Assembly (NCBI GenBank): GCA_034406715.1
Contig: CP137873.1
Coordinates: 868,001 to 932,000, forward strand
Length of the DNA: 64,000 bases
Direction: 5' to 3'
From: Rhodotorula mucilaginosa
Lineage: Eukaryota; Basidiomycota; Microbotryomycetes; Sporidiobolales; Sporidiobolaceae
Below the pieces are notes generated by a model that did no database searches, had not been told where the DNA came from, and worked only from the letters and a program-made list of their open reading frames with translations. Both the position numbers and the translations under genes were made by a program. Below are positions 53,041 to 64,000 of the stretch, one piece after another (positions within the stretch are counted from its first letter, which is position 1; each line of letters opens with the position of its first letter).

Positions 53041-56000
53041 CTACATGATGGTGCACTCGGTCTCGGCATCCTTCCGAGTCGGCCGCTTCTTGCCACCCGC
53101 ACCGCGCTTGTCGGCGCCGAGCTTTTTCAACTCTGTCAGTCGCTGCATCGCGCGCTTGTTGCCTTGAGCTGTGGCGGTGGGCGGCGGAGGGAGGGCGCGC
53201 GCAAAGTCGAGACCAGTCAGTACGCGAGCAAGAGGAGCGATAAGCCACCAAAGGCGAGGGACAAGGGAGAACAAACTCACCGGCCGCGCGCATGTACCAC
53301 CGCTTGGCCTCTTCCATGTCGGCCTTGACGCCAATCCCGACTTCGGCATAGTACCCGACCGCGTACTCCGCCTTGGGCAATCCCTTGTTGGCCGCCCGCC
53401 GCGCCCACAAGTACGCCTCGCTGTCGCTCTGCTTCAATACTCCCTCGCTCCCCGTCAGGTACCACCCCGACAAGGCCAACTCGGCGTTCGGTTCGTTCCG
53501 CTCGGCCGCGCGCGTGTACCACGCGATCGAACGGCGCGGATCGACCGGGCACGTCAGTGCGCCAAACTCGTAGCAGAGGCCGAGTTTGTACTGCGAGGGC
53601 GGGTAGCCGAGTTGTGCCGCTTGGGTGAAGAACTCGCGCGCCTGGGCCGGATCGAACGGGACCAAAGTTGTCACCGACGATGAGGACGGGGGAGGTTGGC
53701 CGGCTTGTTGCAGTTGCTGCTGCATCTGCGCCGCTGCGACTTTGGCACCGAGCGATCCCGCTCCGGCCGGGTTCAGTAACGGCGGCTTCTCGTACAAGAG
53801 GCCGAGCTCGTGCAACGCGTGCGGGTTCTCGTCGTCCGCTTGCGACGCCGCGCGCCGGAGCCACGCCAACCCTTCCTTCGGGTTCCGCTGCTGGCCGAGG
53901 TGCCCGTGCAGCAAGATCATGCCGAGCTTGTACATGCCCGCCGTGTCGCCCAACGCCGACGCCTTGCGGTAGAACAAGACCGCGCGCGCATAGTCTTTCC
54001 TCGTGCCGGCGCCGAGCTCGTTGCAGACCGCCGTCCGGTACGTCGCCGCCGAGTGGTTCTGCTTTGACGCCTGCACGTACAAGTTGTACGCCTTTTCGTG
54101 GTCGATCTGCAACCCGAGCGAACCGGTCCCGAGGCAGTTGGCGAGGAAGAACTGCGCGTCGGCGTAGGCCGTCTTGCCGAGGCCGCTCCCCTGCGTCGCG
54201 AGGCGCTTGATGAGCTTGAGCGACTCGGCGAGCAACGCGTCGCGGTACTTTTTCGCGACGCGGTCGTCGGCGTTGGCGCCCGAGTTGAGCCGCTTCGCAG
54301 CCTCGATCAAGTACTTGGCAAAGTTGAACTGCGCTTCCGGGTCCGGATCGGCCTTGACGCGTTGGCGGTACTCGTCGATCGAAGCCTTGGTGATGGTCGG
54401 TCCGGACGATGAAGACGAAGACGCGACCGTGTTGGTGGAGCCCGAGGTCGCCTTTCGCCGCATCGGACCACCGGGCACGTTGAGGGACGACACGGACCGC
54501 GAGAGAGAAGCCGTATTCGGTGGCGGCGGCAACGGCGGGCCGAGCGAAGACACGCTCGAGATGCCGCGCTGGAGACCGCCGCCGTTGTACGGCCCTGACG
54601 ACGACGACGAAGGACCAGCCAAAGCCGGCTCGAGACCGAGTTGTCCCGTCGCAGCCGCATAGTAAGGATTCTGCGCGGCGACCTGTTGCGGCTGGTAGTC
54701 GTACCCACTTCCTCCCCAATTGGCCCCGCCTTGTCCGACTTGGGGCGAGAAAGTTGACTGGGGCGCGAACGTGCCACCTTGCGGGAATGTAACAGAACCG
54801 GGAGGAGGAGGTCCGCCGCTGCTGTACCGGTCGTGTTGCTGGTGCTGCTGCTGCTGTGGCGGCGCGCTGTGACTTCCATAGAAGACGTGCTGGCCGCCTG
54901 GAGGCAAGTACGCCGTCGAAGACGACGACGACGAAGAAGATGCTCCGACAGAGTAATCCCCGCCGCCACCGCCACTACCGTAACCGGGTTGAGGTTGCTG
55001 CATCCGCGGCTGCGAGAAACGCGCCTGGTTCTGACTACCCGCGTAGGAAGGATCGTCGTAGGCGAGGTAGCTGCCCTCGCTGGCTCGTCGCAGCGCCATT
55101 GGATCGACGACTTCGCTGTACCCGTCCACGGTAGATGCGCCGCCGCCGCCGCTGCCGCCGCCGAACGAATCTCTTCGATACTCGGCCTCGAACGCGAGCG
55201 CGTTGACTCGACTCGAGGACGAAGCGGCGGAATCGTTCCTGCCGTGCATCCGCTCCCACGCGGATTGCGCGCCGGTCTGCTGCTGTTGCTGTTGTTGCTG
55301 TTGTGGGGGAGCAGCGTACGCAAACGCGCTCTCGACCGAGTAGACACTGGCGGTCCCGTCTCCTCCGCCGTAACCGCGAATCTCCATCGCCCCGTCCGGT
55401 CCCGGTTGACCGATGGAGCCGATACTGCTCGGGCTGTACCTGCGTCCGTGAGGCAGAGTCGGATCGATGCTGGCTCGACCCGAAGTGCCAGTCGAGTTGG
55501 AAGGAGGTCGCGGCGGCGGTGGCGGCGGCGCCGATGATTCGAACCGCATGTTTTCGAGTGCGATGTTGAGGTCGTCGACTGCCGATACTGCCGGCATGTA
55601 GGGCAAGTCGGGGATATCAAAGGGGGTGAAGCGCATGCTCTGGCCATCGAGCGCAGTCGTGTGGTCGCCGGTGTTTGGCAAGAGTTCGGGAGAACCGGAT
55701 TCGACGAGCGACGGCGACGAGTGGTTGCCGTGGCCGTACAGACCAGGTGCTCTCGGCGGAACTGTAGAGCAAATCGGTGTCAGCGCTGCACGTTCTAAGG
55801 TTTGGGGACGAGCCATTCAGTAGGAAGGGCTGCCCCGGCCGCGGGTCCGCTGAATCAGAGCTGGAAGGAAGCACACGCCACGCCTCTGCCAACGACTTGT
55901 CCGCTATGCTCCACGGTGGAGACACACGCGTTCGCAGCAGCGCAGTACCCTGGGCGGGTGCAAAAGGAGGAAACCCACACTGACCGGTTCCGATGGCGCC

Positions 56001-56501
56001 GTAGATGCCAGCGACGGCGGGAGCTTTCCCTCGCGTGACGGCGCTCGGTTCTCCCGGACCGACATAGTACGCGTCGTCCATGGTGGTGCTCCTCAACGGC
56101 GGACCTTTGGCCCTCCCCGACGCGGTGCGGGCGGGAAGCGCACCCTGGGCTCCTGCTCCTGCTGTTGCCTGCGACTGCGACTGCGACTCGAGTGGTCCCC
56201 CGCGCTGCGAGGCCTGGGCGTGGGCCGGGGAGGAATAGCCCGTATTGTAGTAATCACTGCTGCTCGCGGGCGGCAGCGCGGGATCGGCCGAGGGCGAGTC
56301 GAGCAGCGGAACGGGCGTCATGCTCCGCGAAGCCGACGACGAACCGGACGTCGCGTGGGACGACGACGGCGCAGGAGCGGACAAGTCTAGGTGGAAGGCC
56401 ATCGCTCTGCGCGCTTCCAAGGGTCCCTCCCCCGACTGGCGCGACTGCGGTGTTGTTGCCAGACGCAGGCCGCCAATTCGCCCCCTCGTCTCCGATTCCA
56501 T
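53041..56501 (-). CDS. SKT5: Chitin synthase regulator with Sel1 repeats (Skt5/Chs4)
   Basis: Skt5/Chs4 activates chitin synthase III and ties it to the septin neck. The N-terminal two-thirds are disordered and rich in Ser, Gly, Pro and Gln, with a poly-Gln run. The C-terminal part is a row of Sel1/TPR-like repeats, for example DAQFFLANCLGTGSLGLQID, HEKAYNLYVQASKQNHSAAT, ARAVLFYRKASALGDTAGMY and YKLGLCYEFGALTCPVDPRR. The last residues are TECTIM, a CaaX farnesylation box, as in yeast Skt5 and human-type prenylated proteins, indicating a membrane-tethered protein. The start is ATG 56501 (MESETRGRIGGL) or possibly MAFHLDLSAP at about 56401. A second intron precedes the short final exon. Confidence 0.9.
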
Positions 56502-56851
56502 CTCTGGGCAACCTTATATTTCTCGCTTTTCGGCAGGCGTCTCTTTCTCGAGTAGGCTATCCTTGCTAGATGGTGTTACAGAAGAGAAAGAAAATCCGGA
56601 CGACCTTGGGGTACAGTACAACCCTCTCGAGATCGTTCGTCCGCCTGCGACCCGGAGAGGAGATTCCGACCATCCTTGGCAGAATCGGCACAAACGGGAG
56701 GGGAGGGGATGGGGTATACAGTCAAGAAAGGAGGGGGAGAAAGATTGCGGTGTACCTCGAGCGATTTAGCGGTTCTCCGACCTCGTCGAGTGGGCGCGCG
56801 GGCTTGCTGTTTTTGTTCGGAAAGGCGACGGGTCGAAACGCGACGAGTTCA
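56502..56851. other. Intergenic, SKT5 promoter and SBH1 3' flank
   Basis: About 350 bp. An A/T-rich TTATATTT lies just upstream of the SKT5 start codon (56512-56520). No gene was seen. Confidence 0.55.
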
Positions 56852-57521
56852 TCACTTGGTGAACCAGCGAATGACTGTACGGGCAGCGCAGAACCAGGCA
56901 GTCGAATCAGCACATCGGGACGGCGGCAAGGGAAGCGAAGAGAGGGCTCGCTCGCTCACCTTTCGAGAGGAGGTGCAGGCTGACAACGCTAAAGATGAAG
57001 ACGACTGCGAGGGACAGAACAATCACCGGGTCGCTGTTTCGTCAATCACGTGAGCGCGCGCCGCGAATAGTCGTAACGGGGCGAGGCGAGGCGAAGGGAA
57101 AGCAACCGTCAGCGCGGAGAACGATTGAGAGAGCGGAGGTTCCCGGGGGACCCGCCGTGGGCTCACACTTTGAGACCGGGAGCTTCGTCGGTGTAGAGGC
57201 GCATCATCGTGTTGGAACTGCCGCCGTGTCCGGCCGCGCGGGCCGAGTTGGGCGTGTCGTCCTTCTTTTGCGTCGTCAACGCTGCAGCCCGCCGCCTGTA
57301 GAGTCGTCCGATTTGCCCGCAGGGTCTCGGTCAGTGTTTTCAATTCCGCCACCTCGAAGTCCTCGTGCCTCCCCGGCGAGCAGAGGGAAGCGTTTGCCGA
57401 TGAGGACTCGCTCGCGTGGAGGGAGGAGAGGAGGAGGAGAGCGGTCGACGCACCGCATCTGAGGACCAGTCGCTCCAGGGATCCGGGCCGTCGGTGTACC
57501 AGTACGAGGTGATTCAGCCAT
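56852..57521 (-). CDS. SBH1: Protein translocon subunit Sec61 beta
   Basis: Tail-anchored beta subunit of the ER Sec61 channel. Four exons are read. ATG 57521 opens MAESPRTGTPTARIPGATGP. The next exon holds LTTQKKDDTPNSARAAGHGG and the diagnostic SSNTMMRLYTDEAPGLKV. The membrane exon reads DPVIVLSLAVVFIFSVVSLH. The last exon completes LLSKVIRWFTK with stop at 56852. The Met-Met-Arg-Leu-Tyr-Thr-Asp-(Asp/Glu)-Ala-Pro-Gly-Leu-Lys-Val stretch is the family signature, so the identity is firm. The first exon has another longer open frame that is not used. Confidence 0.92.
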
Positions 57522-57693
57522 TCTGCCTCGTGTCTGTCTCGGCTTGCGCGCTTCAAGAGGATCAGGATGAGGCAAGAGGACGACACGTCTCCCACGCGAC
57601 TCTCTGAGACCGGGGATCCGCGGACTTTGCACCCCTTCGCTCGCCACTAGACTACAATACCGTAGACAGACGAGACGAATTTCGCATGCAGGA

Positions 57694-60600
57694 TCAACTA
57701 CGACAAAAGAAGGGGAAGGGAGACGAGGGGGCAGCCTCAGAATATAGATGCCAATTTGTCGGCCCTCTTCGCGATCCCTCCTCCTCGCTTCTCTGAACCG
57801 CCGCCTCCCCGGAATCTGCATCCCCAACCTCCTCCAGCCTCTCGTGTTCCTCCTCGTCCGAGAAATCCGATCCCGCCTCCCCGCCCGAAGACTGCACCCC
57901 ACCGCGCAAGTGCACCAAACGCTCTCTGACTCGCTCCCGACCGTCGCTCCGGATCCCCCCCTCCTCGACCTCCGCGTTCACGAAAACCTCCCCGAACCCT
58001 CGAGAAAGAGAGCCCTCGAAGCGCGTCGTCTGCGGCGGTTGGTGGAAAAGCTGCTGCCTCTTCCAGCCGTCAAGGGGTTCGAGTCGAGAGGGAGGGAAAG
58101 AGAGAGAGAGCGACACTCGCCTTCGCAAGGTTTGACATCGTCCCGTAGTCTCCGAGCCTTCCTCCCTGTGCGGAACCGTCCGTCTGCGCGCGGAGCAATC
58201 CGCCGCCCGACCCTCATCGCCGACTCTCTCCCGAAAACCCTCCAGCGGCGAGATCAAAAAGCCACGCCCCCCGCCATCTCGTCTCGTCAGGCAATCCCCC
58301 GTTCGATCCGAGTTTTCTTGCTTCGTGTCAAGCTTGAAAGCGGCAGAGAGGAAAGCGACAAGAGGGGAATAAGAGAATACCGGACTCTTGGTGCGAGCCG
58401 GGCCCCGCCTCGTCACTTTGCTCACCGCCGCCCAAGCTTCCCGCTTCCGAGCCTCCATCTGCACCAGCTCCTCCCTCCTTTCCTCCCTTCGTCCCTTCCT
58501 TCTTTCCGTCGTCCTTTAGACTAGAGAGAAGAAGAAAAGAGACGGAAGAGGAAAAGAAGAGGAAAAGAGACGCGCGCACCCCATAATCGCCGTCCCGCCC
58601 GTCGTCACCAGCTTCGAGTGCGCCCTAACGACCTCAATCAAGAGGGAAGGCACGTGCGAGCACCACGAAGAAACAAATCTCGTGACGTGGCTCTAACGCA
58701 GCTGACCGAGCGCTTCCATTCCCGAGGCTCGGCGAACGACCTGTCCAATTCCGCCCGAAGACAGAACGGTGCGAGGCCGCAGCGAGACGACACGCCGCAG
58801 CGAGAAGCGATACGGACGTGCGATCGCCCCTTGACGTCTGGCCCTTGAGGAGGGACGAGAGCGCGAGAGTCAACAGGGAGCAGGAGGGAGATCCGCCTCC
58901 CCCTTTCCTCCGAGCAAGCGCGCCGAGCGCCCGGCCTTCGACGCGAATGCCTGGAAGGAAGAGAGAGAGGAACAAGACCCGTCCCGGTCCAACCCGCCGA
59001 CCTTGCAACTCCCTTCCCCACCTCGCGGACCAAGACAAGGCAATCGCCGCGTCTCCGTACCGTCACTGCGACGCGCAGACAAACGCTTCCCCGCAACTCG
59101 TCGAGTTGCGTCAACGCCGAAGAGGTACCCCTCGTCCGACGCCTCCGAAACACCCGACGAGAGAGAGAGAAGCCAAGGCCTGACTCGGGATGCGAAGGCG
59201 GTCGTGGGAACCCGAAGGCGCTGGGTTCTCGAAGAGGTGGACTCGGCGGGTGCGCAATCGAATAGGGACGCGGGTGGCAGACGGGCACCAGAAAAGAAGC
59301 GAGCGAAGGACCAAGCCAGCGAAAAGGCAACTCGAAAGCGATCGAGAGAAAGAGATCCATGACTCGAGCGAGCGGCGAAAGTCACGAACCGAGAGATCTC
59401 CCCGTTGAAGAATCGGAAGAGGTTGCCGAGGATTCGAGCAGGCGACAGAAAGCCGCGCGGACGCCGACGAAAGAATGGCCGCGCAGGTCGGGCTGGGGCG
59501 ACGACGAGTCGGTCAAACATGAGCAAAAGCGAGTCCCGCCCTCCTTCCTTCCCCCCTCTGACTCGGAACCCAAGAGGCGCGCCTCCTCGCGCGGAGGAGA
59601 CGCGAGCAGATCCGCCGCCGCAGACAGCACGCCAAGAGAGCCAATCTCAAAAAAGGGCCGGAGGTCATCCCACTTGCGAGACCTCTGATCCACCGAAAGC
59701 TCGGGGATGTCCTCGAGGTCCGCGCGCGTGAGATGAACGGTCGTTCCTGAACGCGAAGGCGACTGGAGAGGGGTGACGGAGCTGCGGGAGTGGAGGAGTC
59801 AACGAGCGAGTGAAGCGCGGGGGTCGTCATTAACGGGAGAGCGGAAGGATCCCTTTCGAGGAGGAGAGAGGATAGAGGGGACGGAGACGAGACCAGGAAG
59901 ATGGCGGAACGGAAAGAAAAGAGGGGCGGGTGCGTACCGCTTTTTGTAATGAGGCAAAATCTCCATCATGGTCTGCCCCGTCCAATCCCTCGTCTCCAAC
60001 CGATGCTCCAGATCATCCGATCGAGAACGAGCCTCCCTGTGCTGCGTCGACGTCCGCGTGCGCGCGCGTGCGCCAGAGTCGATTCGGGGACGGCAGCAGA
60101 GGAGGGGGACGGAAGGGAAAAAAAGAAACGACGAACCAGGCGAATCGCCTCCCTCGCTCGGCGTACGAGACCACTTTTCTGCGGCCCCCGCTCGAAGTCG
60201 GTAGGGGCAAGCTTTTCTCGTCGAGATCCTCCCCCGCGTTCCGGCACAGGCCGAAAAAGACGAGAGACGCGAGGGACTTTGGATCCGAAGCGAGCCGGCG
60301 TGAAGGCATGAAAGCGATCGCAAAAACGCCGGGATCCCCGGCGGCGCACGAGAAAAAAATGCGAAAGCCCGCCCACAGTGGGCGACTTTTGTGAGGCAAG
60401 ATGTGCACCGCGTCCGGGTCGAAGGCGGGCGCGAGCGGAAGGGATCTCCCTGACGAACCAAAGTCCGAAAAAAAGATCCCCCTCCCGGTCGCGCCCACTC
60501 TGCCTCCTCCCTCTGGCTCGAACCCTGGTCGCTGAGTCGGACAACGGCGAGGAGCGGCACGACGGAGCGAGAAAACCTGCGAGCACGGAACCTCAAGGCG

Positions 60601-61339
60601 GGGAAAACGACCACGACGACGACGAACGGCGTGGGGGAACGGCTCGATGGGGAAACAAACAAGCTCCGACGAGCGGCGGCTGTTTTTTCCCCTGTGCGCA
60701 GCGGTCCGGGGTCGGGGGGCCGTCGGAGATCCGGGACACGCACCTCTTCCTCGGGGTTCTTTTCCTCCCCCTGCAACCCTCCACGCCGGGTAGGGAGTAA
60801 TCGTATGGCCCGCGAGAGTCCCTCATCGCGTTTCGTTCTGCGATCGCCGCCCCGAGGGAAGCACTCCCTCGTCGATGCACCGTACTCGAACGAAGGACGT
60901 GCAGAAAGAAAGCGAAGGGAAGGGTGGGAAAAGAACGAGGGAAGTCGTTCCGGTGCCGGTCATTCCCTTTCGGACCTGACGCACTAGACTCCCCTCGATC
61001 CATTCGCCCTCCTGCACTCGCTTCCTCGTCACACTCCCTCCGTCCGACCATGATGCACCGACGAGGAGAGAACCCCGTTCGAGTCGAAGAGCGCCGAGGT
61101 CGAAAACGCGACTTCCGGAGGGACCTGGACACATTCGACGCAGGGGAAAAGGAAGAAGACCCCCGAGGAAAGAGAGCGAACCGTCCGCGGTTGTGTGTCC
61201 CCCCAAAGCCGACCCGACCCGTTTCTTCCCGCGAAAAAGCGGCCCACCCCAGTGTACGTGCATCGATGATCGTCCTCCTCGCCCCGTATGAAGGAGATCC
61301 AGCTCGAGCAGGTGCGTAATCGCCGCTCCGGATAGGCAT
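57694..61339 (-). CDS. Unrecognised multi-exon gene in a skewed region (tentative)
   Basis: Several separate minus-strand stretches look coding and end at good splice consensus. They are MPIRSGDYAPARAGSPSYGA at about 61339, a 27-nt GEEKNPEEE piece before GTGCGT at about 60750, REARSRSDDLEHRLETRDWT and GQTMMEILPHYKKR before GTACGC at about 60000, and VHLTRADLEDIPELSVDQRS with RKWDDLRPFFEIGSLGVL at about 59735-59640. Then come AHSKLVTTGGTAIMG at about 58610, ERRKGRREERREELVQMEAR before GTGAGC at about 58500, and QLFHQPPQTTRFEGSLSRGF running into an acidic tail that stops at 57694. I do not recognise the protein, cannot join all phases, and cannot exclude two genes. Introns would be unusually long (up to about 0.8 kb) for this genome. 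Confidence 0.3.
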
Positions 61340-61896
61340 CACTCGCTTGTTCGTTGTTTCGTCCAACAATCCGACGACGAAAGGGCCTCCTCCCCCGGGA
61401 GTCGGACCCGGTTTGGGAGAGAGCGCGCGACGGCGAGGCGCGCAGAGGAGGCAGAGCGTTGTAACTTAGGGTTAAGGCGCCACAGAGCGGTCAGACTCTG
61501 CGGCTTCGGGGCGACGCGTCGAGCGAGGGCGAGTCCGCGGTCCGTTGTTTGTCTTTTCCTGTGCGCTGCTGCTGCTGCCGTTCCCGAGTCTCTGGGCGAG
61601 CGCGCGGGCGGGAGGTAGTGAGCGGGCCTGACAGCTGGCTAGAGGCCGAGTAGGACACGCTCTCCTGCACCGGTTCAGAGGCGCGAACGAGGCGACGAGG
61701 GTGGACGAAGCGAAGAGACGCGTCGTCGGCCGCGCTCGCTTCCGGCCACTTGCAGCGATGTCAACTTGACGCGTTCTTGACATCTTGCGCATACAGTACG
61801 CCGCGAGACAACGACAAAGTCCACTGCATGCCCTCAAGTTCTACAGCCAGATCGCAGACCGAATAGAGAGTCATCGGAAGAGAGTCGAGGCGGATG
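61340..61896. other. Intergenic, no supported gene
   Basis: About 560 bp upstream of the tentative minus-strand gene and downstream of the ING gene. Frames are short and no motif is recognised. Confidence 0.45.
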
Positions 61897-63772
61897 CTAG
61901 CGTTTCGGCCGCATGGTCGCCGGGTCGATATTCAGCTCGGCGACGCAGTCGTCGCAGTACCAAGCCCCTTCGGGCGCCTTGTCCAACCCGACGCACTCGA
62001 GGTGGAACTGCACAACGACGAGGGAACGCCGTAAAAGGGTCAGCAGAGCGCCCGAGTATCGGTCCGGGAAAGGGGGAGGGGAGGAGTTGGTACCCATTCG
62101 CGAGCGCAATCTTCGTTCTCGCAGGCAATCATCTGTGTGTGTTATCCGCGACGTGAACCACGAGAGAAGCGTCAGTTCCGATTAGTTGCAGGGGCACCAA
62201 GTCGAGCGCCGGATCTTTGACAGGACTCACCTCGCCGAACGAGACCCGGTTGCAGTAACAATAGACTGGCTCGTTCGGATCGACTTCATATGAGCGAGCG
62301 AGCGAGAGCGGAGATGCGGTGGCGACGATGGATCGTTTAGAAGATCAAGAAGAAAGCCACCGGTCAGTCAACCGCAGATCTCGACTCGGAAACGGAAAGC
62401 AGATCCATATCCAGCCTGGCAGGCGTGAACGTACCGGGCATGCCATTCCCTTCCAAATCCTGGCGCTTCTTTCTCTGCCTCTCTTCCCTGACCAACTCCT
62501 TTCGCCTCTTCCACTCGCGCTCCTTTTCGAGATCTTGCGCGCTCCGAGCCGGTTTCTTCCTCGTCGTCCGCGGCGAACCCGTCGCCGTCCTCCCTCCTTC
62601 TTCTGTCGCCGCCCCTGCTCTTACGCTCGAAGGAGAGGTAGCGGCCGCCGCCGGATCATCGTACGCCTCCTTCTCGCCGAGCGCAATCGCTCCGAGCGAG
62701 GTGGTCGGACCGGGTGGGGATTTGCGCATCGCCGAGGGGGCATCGTGAGAGGGCAGAGTCCCGTCCCGCAATCCGATCACGAGCGAGTCTTCGTACCGCG
62801 CCAAGTCGGCGTCGAGGCGCTGGATGTGGCGATCGACCTGGAGGAGGGCGATGGCGGCAGCGGCGGTTCGGTGCGCGGTTTGTTAATGGGGTTGTCGGTT
62901 TCGTAGAGTAAAGTCAGCCGGGGATGCGAGTGACAAATCTGAGAGGAAGATGTGGGGAATTGAGAAAAAGAAGGGACGGCACAACGCAACGCACGGCATC
63001 GTACAGAGTGATCGCCAGCCCGACCTTGTCCTCGCCGGCTCGCACCGCCGCGGTCGCCATCTCTGCGACTTTGAGCATCTTGTCCCTCCCTACTAAACCG
63101 ACTCGCGAGAGGGAACCCGCCCCTCCTTCTGTGGTGGTCGTTGAAGTGGACGGGGCGGGAGAAGGAGCCGCGGAGGAAGAGGCCGAATCGGTTGTCGCTG
63201 CGGTTCGGTTCGGTTGGGCCTGCGTCGAAGCGAGATAATCTTGCAGGGCAGCTTTGAAATCTTTTGTGCGGGCTGAATACAGAGTGGGTGCGAGATGTCG
63301 ATTCAGCAGCGAGTTGATCGTGTGTGTGGGAACCGGAAGATTCCGAGAGGGAACAGCATACTGACCAATCTGCTGATCCTCGAGGTCGCGCATGAGGAGA
63401 AATGTCCGCTGGTACTCTATCGGCAGTTCTGCCACGACTGCAGAAGGGTCGGCGTGCGGTCAGCTGCCGAGTCAAACAAGTGGGGAGAGGAGGAGGAGAC
63501 TGACTGTCGTGGTAATCCTCCGCGAGCATATCGTAGATGCGTTCCATCTCTTCGAGGTTCGACTGTGCGTCACTGTCATTGTCGTCTCTGCCCTCGGTCT
63601 CTGCTTGTGGTGGTGGCTCGAGTTGCTTCTGTTTGCCCTTGTCGCCGGAGGAGGGTTGGTTCGGGACGTCGGCTGGACCTGCGGAGGCGGTTGGAGCGAG
63701 CTGTAGCGGGTCATTGTCCGGTTCTGGTGGATCTGTGCGCATGCGCTTGCTCGGGCGGGGCGTAGCTGCCAT
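61897..63772 (-). CDS. ING-family PHD finger chromatin reader (Yng2/Png-like)
   Basis: ING proteins bind H3K4me3 through a PHD finger and anchor acetyltransferase or deacetylase complexes (NuA4 or Rpd3-type). ATG 63772 gives MAATPRPSKRMRTDPPEPDN with a small basic cluster. The ING N-terminal helical domain reads VVAELPIEYQRTFLLMRDLE, then LQDYLASTQAQ, VGLAITLYDAV and DRHIQRLDADLARYEDSL. A Lys/Arg/Glu-rich coiled region follows. The C-terminal PHD has the C4HC3 pattern in CYCNRVSFGEMIACENEDC, REWFHLECVGLDKAPEGAWY and CDDC, all zinc ligands present, split by two introns. The protein ends DPATMRPKR at 61897. Which complex it serves is not decided by sequence; NuA4 is the best guess. Confidence 0.88.
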
Positions 63773-64000
63773 GTCACGCCAGCACCGAGCGTGTCGGCCG
63801 AAGGAGAAGCACGCGACTCTCTCCCTCTCTCTCCCGCCACGAGCGCTGAGTCCGTCCGAGATGCAAAGGTCCATAGCCACGCTAGGCAAGCGTACATTCA
63901 CGCAGCCTCGAACTGCTCTCGCCTCTTTCTCCTCGCTCGCTTCCTCCTCCTCCTCCTCATCTTCATCATCAGCGCACATCGCTGCGCGCCCGATCCCGCG

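Noticed and set aside
53277-54719. Another long Arg/Ala-rich frame under SKT5
   Set aside because: Same explanation: a shifted reading of the Sel1 repeat region, with no domain of its own.
54307-55647. 446-codon minus-strand frame overlapping SKT5
   Set aside because: It lies in another phase of the same strand as SKT5 and is Arg-rich because it reads Ser/Gly/Pro codons out of frame. The SKT5 frame carries the Sel1 repeats.
60500-60560. Possible tRNA B-box (GGGTTCGAGCC on the minus strand)
   Set aside because: No matching A-box or acceptor-stem pairing could be found at the right distance.

Overview
The window looks like nuclear DNA of a GC-rich, intron-dense basidiomycete yeast, most like the red yeasts (Rhodotorula/Rhodosporidium, Microbotryomycetes). 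This rests on the compact gene layout, on many short introns (about 55-170 nt) with GTGAGT/GTGCGT/GTACGT donors, on C/G-biased third codon positions, and on fungal families such as SKT5, GLE1, NNF1, ASE1 and RRG7. No bacterial operon, CRISPR array, rRNA, convincing tRNA, LTR element or capsid-bearing element was seen. The species call is inference.

Layout. 0-5 kb is gene-poor and partly decayed: an unrecognised minus-strand gene (44-1478), a degenerate short ORF (1742-2455) and the relic of an OPT oligopeptide transporter (about 3.9-4.6 kb). 5-10.1 kb holds NOC2 (ribosome assembly), an RS-rich nuclear protein and DPM2 (dolichol-phosphate-mannose synthase). 10.8-20.5 kb holds the most interesting set. 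It contains a LamB/YcsF (PxpA-type) protein and, 4 kb away on the same strand, a large fused protein with the order biotin carboxylase - KipA/AHS2 - KipI/AHS1 - biotinyl domain. A mitochondrial carnitine-type carrier and a small mitochondrial protein lie between them. Together the two enzymes carry all the parts of bacterial-type ATP-driven lactam opening (PxpA+B+C) plus a complete biotin carboxylase, with no allophanate hydrolase. 21-24.2 kb holds mitochondrial release factor MRF1 and NAC beta (EGD1). 24.4-25.6 kb holds a decayed-looking site-2 protease.

25.8-42.4 kb holds ASE1/PRC1, a PPR-like mitochondrial protein, BET1, an NmrA-like Rossmann protein, GLE1, the RRG7 nuclease-fold protein, a secreted type II L-asparaginase, SUMO and exosome RRP46. 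42.5-57.5 kb holds a large disordered nuclear protein, a LENG1/CIR_N-type protein, a small subunit of serine palmitoyltransferase with a long N-terminal extension, NNF1, HYM1/Mo25, SKT5/CHS4 and SEC61 beta. 57.7-61.3 kb is an odd purine/pyrimidine-skewed stretch with an unrecognised minus-strand multi-exon gene. 61.9-63.8 kb is an ING/PHD chromatin reader.

Most neighbours are housekeeping genes without obvious shared function. The LamB plus carboxylase pair is the one functional cluster I can argue for. A second theme is splicing. I read several GC-AG introns, a 5-nt internal microexon, start codons cut off by introns, a SUMO gene whose diglycine sits in its own 21-nt exon, and introns whose retention keeps the frame open. 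Exon edges were read by eye from splice consensus and protein continuity, without transcript data.
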